Assembly: GCA_958450325.1 (NCBI GenBank)
Contig: OY288261.1
Location: 17,721,277-17,785,276 of the forward strand
Direction of reading: 5' to 3'
Source: Agrostemma githago
Taxonomy: Eukaryota; Streptophyta; Magnoliopsida; Caryophyllales; Caryophyllaceae
DNA length: 64,000 bases
The translations under genes and the position numbers were made by a program. This document shows, in pieces, positions 55,725 through 64,000 of this stretch. Below the pieces are notes generated by a model, which saw only the letters and a list, made by a program, of their open reading frames with translations, did not search any database and was not told where the DNA came from. The stretch's first letter is position 1. Each line of letters starts with the position of its first letter.

Positions 55725-57106
55725 TTATATTTGCATTCATACTCTAAAAACTTTTTGCTGATGTAGTAAATAGCTCGTTCTTCGGAGTCAACTGTCTGAG
55801 CCATCATAGCCCCCATGGCTGTCTTAGTCGTTGTTAAGTATAACGACAGAGGCAAACCAGGTTGAGGTGGTATTAGGACTGGCGGGGCAGACAGGATTTC
55901 CTTGATCTTGTCGAAAGCAGCTTGGCACTTGTCATCCCATAGTACCCGTTCCCCTACTTTCAGCTTCTTAAAAATTGGTTCACACACCATGGTTAGTTTG
56001 GAGATGAACCAACTGATGTACTGGACTTTCCTGAGAAATCCCCTTATTTCTTTTTCGGTTTTAGGAGGTTGCATCTCGGTAATGGCTTTGATTTTAGCTG
56101 GGTCGACTTCAATACCTCGTTGGCTAACGATATGACCCAGTAATTTGCCTGTTGTTACCCCAAAACTGCACTTTTGAGGGTTTAGCCTCATGTTGTACTT
56201 GCGCAATCGGGTGAAGAATTTCCTTAGGGCGGTGATGTGACCGTCCCATTCTTTGGATTTGACGATCATGTCGTCTACATAAACTTCTACTTCTTTATGC
56301 ATCATGTCGTGCAATAAGGTCGTAACAGTCCGTTGGTATGTGGCCCCAACATTAATGAGACCGAATGGCATGACGGTGTAGCAGTAAGTACCCTAAGGTG
56401 TAGTGAAGGTAGTCTTACTCATATCTTCTTCCGCCATCTTGATTTGATTATACCCGGCATACCCGTCCATAAATGATAGAAGGGCATGATCGGCCGTGTT
56501 ATCCACCAATATGTCGATGTGTGGTAACGAAAAATCATCTTTCGGGCTCGTCTTGTTAAGATCCCGAAAATCCACGCATACCCGCACCTTACCGTCCTTT
56601 TTAGGAACCGGCACGATGTTTGCAACCCAGTCCGGATATTCGGACACTTGTATGAAGCCGGCTTTGAACTGTTTGTCGTCTTCTTCTTTTACCTTGAGAG
56701 ACCACTCGGGCCTCATTCGGCGGAGCTTTTGCTTAACCGGTTTGCACCCGTCTTTAATCGGTATGTGGTGCTCGGCTATTTCCCGGTCTATCCCCGGCAT
56801 GTTCTTGTAGGACCATGCGAAGACGTCTTTGAATTCTTGGAGGAGGTTTGTGAATTGTTGTTTCTCCTCGGGATCTAAGGTTGTTCCCACATTAATGAAC
56901 TCGGTCTCTTCGATCACCGGATTCCGAGATTCCCTTTGCTCTAATCGTTCAATCAGATGCGGAGGTAAAGGCACCTGTTCGCCGGGTTTCTCAATGTCAT
57001 TGCATAAAACATTTTTGAAAGCAGAATTTAAAAGAGGCAAGTCGTAAGCAGAATGGTTGTTATTTTTTATTGAGAATTTTGAAAACAGCTCAAAAAGAGC
57101 AGCCAT
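55725..57106 (-). pseudogene. pol: Tat reverse transcriptase and RNase H start
   Basis: Read from 57106 down: VPVPKKDGKVRVCVDFRDLNK, then TPxGTYCYTVMPFGL with a TAG at 56393-56395 where tryptophan (TGG) is expected, then VYVDDMIVKSK with the catalytic aspartates near 56270-56280, LGHIVSQRGIEVDP, and the first RNase H up to YISKKFLEYECKYN, where element B cuts in. The frame is otherwise open. A TAG just upstream (57107-57109, likely CAG to TAG) separates it from the linker. Confidence 0.9.
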
Positions 57107-57958
57107 CTAATCATTGGTCAGAGTTGGAATTTGTAAGGCACTCGGGATAGACCCCGAAGTGCCAGCAGCAGGAATGACAAAAGGGAGAGGGGTTACAGGA
57201 GTGACTCTAGCACCGACTTCCCTAGACTCGACCTCAGACTCCGACTCAGACTCGGACTCAGACTCAGGCATGCCTCCCTCTCTGGTGACCAGCTTGTAGA
57301 TCCTTCCTTGACTATCAGTCTATTTGATAGTCTTCCTCCAGGCCCTGCTTTCCTTCTCGGAGCCAACATCCAAGATCAGCTTGGTCGGGTCAAACCTGTT
57401 GCTGCGGAGAATCAGGTTGACCAGGTCTTCCTTTGGAGTCGGGGCTGTGGTGTCTTCCCCGAAGAGTAGCCCTAGCGCCGGCTCAGCATTTTCGGCTCCA
57501 TCGGACTGGATGAGGGCGAACACATCATCCAGAATATAGTTGCAGTCCCGGGCCAATTGGGTCCCGAGGTGCACAGCGTTGGGTTGGCATAGACCAACCT
57601 GAATAGCCCCAAACACCGGTGTGACAAAGTAGTCAGCCAACCGTGGGCTGTAAGGGCTCAAGTGGATACCCTTAATGATGTTGCAGGCCTTTTCACTTCC
57701 TGCCCGGACAACGTTGCCCGGAGTGGTGGCATAACCAAGGCCGAAGTGAGAGTCTTCGTCCTTGAGGACCTTGATAATCTTCCCATCTGGAAGATCAGGT
57801 CGAGAGGTAGCCCCCAGAAAGTATCCTAGGTTTTGGAGCATCGTGTCGATACTCGTAGTGAAGTAGGGCCTACAAAGGTACTCTTCCTCGATCATCCCCA
57901 CAAAATCAAACCCCCAGAGGTCTGTGCGGCCCGTGGCGTTACAGCTAGCCACGGTCAT
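57107..57958 (-). pseudogene. Tat pol linker between protease and RT
   Basis: Read from 57958 down: MTVASCNATGRTDLWGF… to a TAG at about 57320, then a short acidic part with five Glu-Ser pairs (near 57240-57265), then a second TAG at 57107-57109. I do not recognise a catalytic domain. Tat elements commonly have a poorly conserved stretch here. It joins the protease frame by a one-base shift in GGCAACCCCAATG near 57955. Confidence 0.7.
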
Positions 57959-58652
57959 TGGGGTTGCCGAGCAAAGGCATTTTGATCTTTCGGTGGAGGG
58001 TGGAGGTTACCGCTTTGACCACGTGGATCCATGGCCTCCCTAGGAGCCAGTTGAATGACGAGGTGACGTCGATCACTTGGAACTCGAGCTCCTTTTCTAT
58101 TGGGCCAGTTATAATGGTCAGTTTTATAGCCCCAGCTACCGACTTTGGACTCCCATCAAAGGCTTGGATGGTCTGAGCTGTCGGGATGTAATCGGCCTCG
58201 GTAATGCCGAGGGCTTTGGCGGTCCTTAAAGGAAGGACATTCAAAGCAGACCCATCATCGACTAGGGTCATCGGGAGGTATTTTCCTCGGCAGATCACCG
58301 TAATATAGAGAGCCAGATTATGGGAGGCCCCGAACGACGGTAGGTCTGCTTCCGAGAAAGTGATCATTGGGCCTCTTTCCTTAGCTTTGCCCTTTAGATG
58401 GGGCAGGACTGTGGCTACCATTTCAGCAGAGGTAACCAAAGAGTCGATCTTGATTTGATCGAGAGCCTTAGTGAGTGCTTCTCGATGCTCTTGTGAGATA
58501 ACTAGGAGTTGCCATATAGTGAGGTCAACTCGGGTCTTCTTTAGTTGCTTCACGAGGGTCGTTTCAGCAGTCGGCTCCTCAGGGGCGACTTCCGTCCTGA
58601 GGGGTTCAGTGACGGTTGTCGGGATAGGGGTGTCCCTAGAGCTAGTGGCTTG
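57945..58652 (-). pseudogene. pro: Tat aspartic protease region
   Basis: The active-site segment reads TLVDDGSALNVLPL (near 58235-58270), the DDGS variant of the D-T/S-G triad seen in Tat proteases, followed by the usual hydrophobic LLGRPWIHVVKAV flap-side segment. It lies downstream of a TAA at 58653-58655 (CAA to TAA) that separates it from gag, and upstream of a frameshift at about 57955. Confidence 0.85.
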
Positions 58653-60030
58653 TTAGGGACGACCAAGGTGGTTACTGGCTAAGACTCGGGATTTAGTCTT
58701 ACGAATCTCCTCGGAGGTGATGGGGACAGCTTCCCCTTTGGCGAGGTAGACGTTGTCCTCGTCGTCGAGCCAGATCCCGTTCACTTGCGGGATAAATGGA
58801 GAGATAAGGCGAGAGCAATCAATCACCTCTGCGGCAAAGATGGCATGGGAACTGAAAGGATTCTCCTTTTTACTTGGCTTATCTCTGGGTAGCGGGATTT
58901 TACCGCTCTCAATCAAATCTTGGATCAAGTGCTTCAGCTTCCAGTACTTTTCGGTATCATGCCCATTGCCTCGGTGGTATTGGCAATAAGCTTGGTCATT
59001 GTAGTTCTTGGAGCGTCGCTCGACCGGAACTTCAGGAGTTGGGCCTATCGGTTGGATTAGGCTTTTTGAGGACAGCCTTTGTAAGGCATAGGTATAGGTG
59101 GTACCTATATCAGTAAAAACCCGAGGTGGGGTGTTCTTCTTAGACGGGGCATCCAGTAGATTAACCGCGTCAAAAATGCTGCGGGTTGCAGGCTGGGGCT
59201 TAGTAGTGGAAGAGGAAGCCCCTTGGTACCCTTTGCTAGAGGCCTTAGTGAGGCCCTCTAATCTTAGGTCATCTTCGATTCTCATACCCATTTCGATAAG
59301 GGTGGTGAAATTGGGTATGACGGCGTACCGGAGGTGAACCCGGTAGGAGGGGAGGAGGTTCTTGACAAAAGCCTCCACCAAAGTCTTCTCACTGGGCTTA
59401 TCGACCAATTTCACGCTCTCGGCCCTCCAGCGTTGAAGGTACTTAGTAAAACCTTCCTTTGGCTCTTGGGCCATAACCTCCAAAGATCTTATTGTGATTT
59501 GGATCTCGGTGTTGTCAGCATAGTTCCGAGCAAACTTAGTGGCCACATCATCCCAAGTAGGGTATTTCTTCGGGTCTAGCCTGTAGTACCAGGCCCGTGG
59601 GTGCTTCTCAAGGGATGCAGCAAAAAGGTTCTTGAACATGGATGAATCCACTCCCTTGATGGCCATGAATTCTTTGAAGGCCCGTACATGTAGTAACGAG
59701 TCTTCGATTCCCTCGAACATCGGTAAACCGGTGAGGTTTAGGTTTGGAGGCAGCTTGTCGTTCACCGGGGCATACTCACGGCTGTTTTCCCGATGAATGT
59801 TGTTACTCCCGGTTTAGGTGCACTTGTTCCTCTAGGCGGTGCACTGCAATAAGGAGTTCAGTTAGAGACCCATTGGTCTCGGTATTAGGAGTCCTTTGCT
59901 CCACTGCAGCCATGCGAGCAACGATAGCCACTTGACCAGCCCTCATTTCAGTTAGTTGGGCTTCAATGTCGGTCTATTTGACGACCATGGCGTCCACGGA
60001 GGTCTTTAGACTGTTCAAAGCTGCTTCCAT
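58653..60030 (-). pseudogene. gag: Tat gag
   Basis: The ATG at 60030-60028 opens MEAALNSLKTSVDAMVVK. A TAG (59974-59976, CAG to TAG) and a one-base shift before 59803 break the N-terminal coiled-coil-like part. From 59790 down the frame is open: MFEGIEDSLLHVRAF, then the core FKNLFAASLEKHPRAWYYRLDP…SYRVHLRY, then a zinc-binding-like YCQYHRGNGHDTEKYWKLK. It ends at TAA 58653-58655, which is itself probably a mutated glutamine codon, since open frame and protease follow. Structural protein of the particle. Confidence 0.87.
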
Positions 60031-60408
60031 TTTGCGGGTGTGTCTGGTTGACGGCGGCCTGTCTGTAAGAACACCGCGTAATCAGAAACCGAACCCAGAT
60101 CTTGGAATCATAAAAAGTACATCCCGAGCGACAAAAGGAAAGACTAAGTGAAAAAGACTCGAGGAGGACACCTAGACGGATGACTCGTGGGTGGTATAGC
60201 TTCCTTAGGACTCGGCTTTGTGGGCCCAGTCCCGTTCGAAGGAAGGTCCACATGAGACTTTTCCCCAGACATTTGACTCGAGTGTATAGACGGACTTTCC
60301 TTTGTAGGGGTATGCCCTACGCGGGTTGGTCGTGCCTTGAAAAATAAGGCGGACTCGGGGAAGGGGGGAAACTCGTGATGTAAGATCGACGGAGTTCCGA
60401 CGTTATAA
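60031..60408 (-). other. Tat leader remnant; no primer site found
   Basis: Between gag and the truncated 5' LTR. I find no initiator-Met or other plausible primer binding site. The missing LTR end and primer site were probably removed by the same deletion, with its edge at 60408/60409. Confidence 0.55.
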
Positions 60409-61341
60409 TAATGTTAATAGTAAAAAAAGAAATCAAAAAAAATGCGAAAAATACAAAATGTTAGTGTTAGCATTACTATACTAATATGATTATGATATAA
60501 AAAGCAAAAATATAAATAAAATGAGACGAGATAGTAAAGATTGAGACGGGGTTTACGACACCCTCAACATACATGCTTAGTAAAGGCCTCGGAAATGGAC
60601 TCGTAATAGCGGCACGGACGCGGGAGTATCGAGGATGTACGCGAGTTATGATGTGTGTGTGTGGATGGTTTGTTGGTTTTTTCGAGAGACAAGGTCTCGG
60701 TTTCTTGTGTAGTATTGCTTAGGGTTGTAGTGTAGATGTAAGTGTAAGACTTAGGGTAGAAATGTAGGTTTTTTGTTCATTGATCAAAGCTGAAAAATAA
60801 GAAGGGTTTGTGGGGTATTTATAGAGTTTACCCCACGACCTAGGGTCACTCGATCGAGTGGCCCTAGTGCACTCGATCGAGTGCCTTTGAAAACGGGTCT
60901 GGTCTGGTTTTTAAGGCTCCACTCGACCGAGTGGGTCAACCCACTCGATCGAGTGGATCAAGGGAATCGAGTCATTTTAGGAAATGGTTGACTTTGTTTG
61001 ATTTTTGAATTTTGTATTGGGCGCAGGTTTCTAGAAGCTCCTCTAGGTTGATTTATGTGACGGATTCGTCTTTGATCGGATTTTGACCTGGTCGCCAAAA
61101 GACGGGTTTTATTTTTGGTGTCGGTTTTGGCTCAAATTAGTCTTATTTTGCTCGGAACGACCCACTGGGCCTGAATTTGAGGTTGGTTTTGAGAGATTTG
61201 TACTCCGCTAAAATTCCACGACGGAAATTATTGATTCCGAGCCCATATCGAGTATACTAAGTCACGTTTGCGTCCGATCATCATCGGGTGTTTTGTTGGG
61301 AACTGCTATAGACACTAGCAGACAAAATGTGGGTGTCTACA
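60409..61341 (-). repeat. Tat element 5' LTR, truncated
   Basis: Matches 38498-39437 of the 3' LTR; the part equivalent to 36905-38497 (1593 bp) is missing. It keeps the U3 start, the palindromes and the TATA box (60816-60823). The junction shows TATA/TAATG microhomology. Confidence 0.92.
60816..60956 (-). promoter_or_regulatory. Tat 5' LTR promoter: TATA and four palindromes
   Basis: Palindromes at 60847-60860, 60869-60884, 60919-60934 and 60941-60956; TATAAATA on minus at 60823-60816. All four palindromes are unchanged compared with the 3' LTR, although substitutions occur between them. Confidence 0.65.
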
Positions 61342-61346
61342 AATAG

Positions 61347-61678
61347 CGACAGATAACGGTCGCTAACATAGTCGCCCAAGGTCCCCAACCCCATAAGGTA
61401 ATCCCTCCTTAGCGACAGATATCTGTCGCTAAACTGACTCCATTAGCGACAGATATATGTCGCTAAGTGACCCTCGTAGCGACAGATTTCAGTCGCTAAA
61501 CCTAATGACAGATATCTGTCGCCCGGTTTTTTTAGCGACAGATATCTGTCGCCCGTCCCTTTTTAAGCGACTACCAAGTTCGACTGATTTGCAGCGACTG
61601 TCATCTGTCGTGCGTCCTTTCTTTGCGACAGTTGACGGTAGCTGTTATCAGTCGCCAGTCACGTATTTTTTTGTAGTG
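61347..61678. repeat. CACTA right end with subterminal palindromes and TIR
   Basis: About seven copies of the GCGACAGATATCTGTCGC motif between 61347 and 61620, several perfect (for example 61413-61430), then the inverted terminus ending TTTTTTTGTAGTG at 61678, followed by the duplicated ATG. Confidence 0.92.
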
Positions 61679-61681
61679 ATG

Positions 61682-63462
61682 AAAGCTTACTCATGATCAT
61701 TGTGCATCTCACCTTGTGATCCAACATCTTTATAAATATCCAACATGTTGCAATTCTCAATATTGCACCATATATACATCATCATTCTTATATTAGAGAA
61801 CAACGATCTCGATGATTGTTTCACTTATATTTTCTTTTTGCAAATCCACAGATTAAAATATATATCCTTTACTCACATAAAATTAATCATCATAATCTCA
61901 TATAGTGTGGTGTAAGCCAAATGTACAACATAAATAAATAAACCTTACACAACCATTATTTATTGACTTAGTCAACAAATTAAAACTCTTACATTTGGTT
62001 CAATTATTCATGTGTAAAACATGCTATCGATCATCACTTTCCCCCACAATTAGAGATATACATACTCTTTACAAATGATAAGATATCAACTCTAAAATTG
62101 ATGCATGAATAATTTTATCAAATAGGTTGAATGACTTCTCCACATGTTGTCACACCACGAAATAATGACAAACATAATCGTTCAAACAAAATATACAAAT
62201 TATTCATTCTTTAATCATCCTAACTTTTAGATATCAAATAATTATGTCCGACAATTTATCTATTCCATAATCTATTCTTAGAATAATTTATCAAATAATT
62301 CATCCAATTATTTAATACATAATTGATCAAGATTATGCATGTCATTAAAAATAAAATATTTAACCCCCACATATAGCTTATTTTACTCAAGTGAGCATTG
62401 ATGCGTCTCTAGTGTGAAGTTAAATTCTCCTTCCAAATGTATCCAAAATAATTTACCAGACAAGTACACACGTGCCTTTTCAAAACATTAGTAAGGATAC
62501 GAAAAATCACACTAATATATAATCCCAACATATATTATACATATTCAATTTACTTAAGCAAAACATACATAATGTTCTTAAATTGATTAATGAATAATAT
62601 ATTCAATATCATATATATTAAGTGCATAGAATAAATTTATAACGGCTATATAATAAATCCAAATATTGCATTCATTACTCATAAGAGCATAAAATCTCCA
62701 CATGGTCATCTTCCAAGACAACATAATTTGCACAAATATCATTAATAATCAATTATTACTCCACTAATAATCACATTAATTATTTTTATCGTAGGCATAT
62801 ACTATTCTCCATAAACACGAGTCGAAATATCTTTTTCAAGATGTAATATGGGGTCTCACTCCATGTTTAGGAAAAACATTCACCTTTTAGTTGTATAATA
62901 ATACAAACATGTGTTCAAATTCATCATTCATCATGAAATATTGAGGCTAACACATTCAACATATGTTCAGAAACAACATAACATCCTACTCTTATCAGAT
63001 AATTTATCTTCCAATCAATGACGATAAATGATACTCATCTACAAAAAGTAATTATTTTATCATCATGAATCACAAGAAGACAAGAACTAAACTCATAGAT
63101 ACCACACCTCATTCTCAAGGATAAAGATTGATAATAAAATAAGATAATACCATTCACTTATTAATCTTCAAAAACTTTCAGCATACTACGACGACATTGT
63201 ATCCCATTTTCCGAAAGGTAAATGACAGAATCAGCTAACAACTTCAACTAAAGAGTTGTAGCCCTTTTTTTTATCTTTCCAACGCCATATTACACGTCCC
63301 AATCGGAGGTCTAGACACGGAGTTATTGCCATAATACCGAACTGATGTCTCACCCTCAACGAGATGAATCTTACCAACGAAACAAGATAGTCAATTGAAA
63401 CAATTCCAATGACAAGTGATGAACACAACCACAATAATAGTGACATAATTTCGTTTCTCAAT
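61682..63462 (-). other. Outer element interior, right part (non-coding)
   Basis: 1.8 kb, very AT-rich, no gene. By orientation this is the 5' half of the outer element. Next to the LTR (minus: CCAACA/ATTGAGAAACG) I find no match to a known primer tRNA. Confidence 0.6.
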
Positions 63463-63928
63463 TGTTGGAAATATAGAGTGACTATAGAGGCGATATATAA
63501 CTAGAGAATATACGTTGTTGTGTCGTGGTATGAATGCCACTAAATGAGAAACGAAATCGCCCCGACTACGGTACAAATCGGAATGGGCGTCGTCCCCCAA
63601 GGCCACACAACACTCCTAAAAGGTTGTGTACTCAACCATTAGGAGTTGGACCTTGATGGTATACTCAGAATTTATCAAAGAGATTTGGATGATGGAGTAT
63701 TGATAATGTGTCTCATATTCATTCTCTTATATCACTTTATATAAGACTAACATGAGACTAAAATCAAAGGGTATCCAAAGCTATTTATGATAGGAAATGA
63801 ATTGTCATTACTATGAAGATAATGATATTCATAACCATCGTCTCAATTGGTGTCAATATACTACTTAATGGGAGATACCCTTACTATGCAACAATGGTCA
63901 ACACATTGTCTTTGCATTATTTCTAACA
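63463..63928 (-). repeat. Outer element 5' LTR (intact, 466 bp)
   Basis: Plus strand TGTTGGAAATATAG…TATTTCTAACA, followed by the target duplication AACAG (63929-63933). It contains the empty sites of both the mariner (TA near 63727) and the chromovirus tandem (ATCCA at 63770-63774). Confidence 0.95.
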
Positions 63929-64000
63929 AACAGCACCTTGGTTTTCATTCGAGCATTGCCTGAGTTCCGCCATCGCACTTCATCAGTCGTTTGCGTCACC
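63929..64000 (+). other. Right host flank
   Basis: AACAG duplication, then 67 bases of non-repetitive, GC-richer sequence. It stays open in the frame that continues MKKIKDN from 5648 if the insertion is removed. Confidence 0.4.

Larger units (their letters stand above)
36905..61341 (-). mobile_element. Tat-lineage Ty3/gypsy element, Retand-like, with nested chromovirus
   Basis: Minus strand. Target duplication AATAG at 36900-36904 and 61342-61346. LTR ends TGTAGACACC and CATGTCCACA. Order from the 5' end (right): truncated LTR, gag, protease, acidic linker, RT, RNase H, second (archaeal-like) RNase H, integrase, then an antisense extra gene and the full 3' LTR. The dual RNase H and the antisense gene between integrase and 3' LTR are marks of the Tat lineage. 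Element B (44319-55724) sits inside RNase H. Several stops and two frameshifts make it defective. The assignment to the Retand group is from structure only. Confidence 0.93.
28691..61678 (+). mobile_element. CACTA (En/Spm) DNA transposon with nested insertions
   Basis: Ends CACTACAAGAAA (28691) and, inverted, CACTACAAAAAA (61678). The target duplication is ATG (28688-28690, 61679-61681), three bases as expected. Its own sequence is 28691-33013, 34667-36904 and 61347-61678, about 6.9 kb. Subterminal arrays of a GCGACAGATATCTGTCGC palindrome lie at both ends. It encodes a TNP2-type transposase and a TNPA-type protein, both on the plus strand and both damaged. Confidence 0.95.
5671..63928 (-). 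mobile_element. Outer non-autonomous LTR retrotransposon (Copia-like LARD)
   Basis: Two 466-bp-class LTRs, one split into three pieces (5671-5934, 8587-8634, 27580-27735) and one intact (63463-63928), bound the region. The target duplication AACAG is at 5666-5670 and 63929-63933. The LTRs run TGTTAGAAATAATG…TTTCCAACA on the minus strand. A purine-rich GTGGGGGAC tract lies next to the left LTR (27736-27744, read on minus), so the left LTR is the 3' one. Its own interior is only 27736-28690 plus 61682-63462, about 2.7 kb, AT-rich, without coding capacity. The LTR end words and the tract suggest a Copia-derived large derivative, but lineage is inference. All other elements from 5935 to 61678 inserted into it. 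Confidence 0.9.

Noticed and set aside
57114..57299. Plus-strand frame with serine-aspartate repeats
   Set aside because: It is the complement of the Glu-Ser linker of Tat pol on the minus strand.
60031..60260. A 96-codon minus-strand frame upstream of Tat gag
   Set aside because: It is out of frame with gag, overlaps its start, and has no family signature.

Overview
The window is plant nuclear DNA, almost entirely transposable elements nested inside one another. Evidence for a flowering plant: chromovirus and Tat-lineage Ty3/gypsy elements with an initiator-Met tRNA primer site, a CACTA element with TNP2 and TNPA genes, a plant DD39D mariner, and GT-AG introns. A Tat element with an antisense extra gene resembles the Retand group described from Silene, so a Caryophyllaceae host is possible, but that is a weak inference. 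I see no intact cellular gene, rRNA, tRNA gene or CRISPR array.

Layout. 1-5670 is the left flank: a Tat-type LTR fragment (1-1015), a LINE remnant (1016-1320, minus), a tRNA-derived SINE with a 17-bp target duplication (2443-2703), a solo Tat-type LTR (2879-5135, target duplication ACTAG), and a possible 5' leader of a host gene (about 5450-5670). From 5671 to 63928 everything lies inside one non-autonomous LTR element with 466-bp LTRs (target duplication AACAG). Its left LTR holds a mariner (5935-8586, TA) and a Tekay/Del chromovirus tandem with three LTRs and two internal regions (8635-27579, ATCCA). Its interior holds a CACTA transposon (28691-61678, ATG). The CACTA holds a solo-LTR-like insertion (33014-34661, TGATG) and a Tat element on the minus strand (36905-61341, AATAG). 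The Tat element holds a second chromovirus (44319-55724, GTATA with one mismatch). Only about 70 bases of host flank remain at the right end.

How the parts relate. Insertion order follows from the nesting. All coding regions are damaged. The two tandem chromovirus bodies are nearly identical and share one frameshift. The Tat element, the mariner and the CACTA gene TNPA carry C-to-T type nonsense changes. The middle LTR of the tandem is a hybrid of the outer two, which fixes unequal crossing over as its origin.

Most worth following up: (i) a 17-residue reading frame conserved in the LTRs of both chromovirus families, bounded by splice-like sites; (ii) a 71-bp GT-AG segment inside gag of the tandem element that must be removed to join gag and pol; (iii) a duplicated, hairpin-bearing core conserved in otherwise diverged LTRs; (iv) arrays of a CTCGAYCGAG palindrome just upstream of the TATA box in Tat LTRs, in an unrelated LTR, and inside the intron of the antisense Tat gene.
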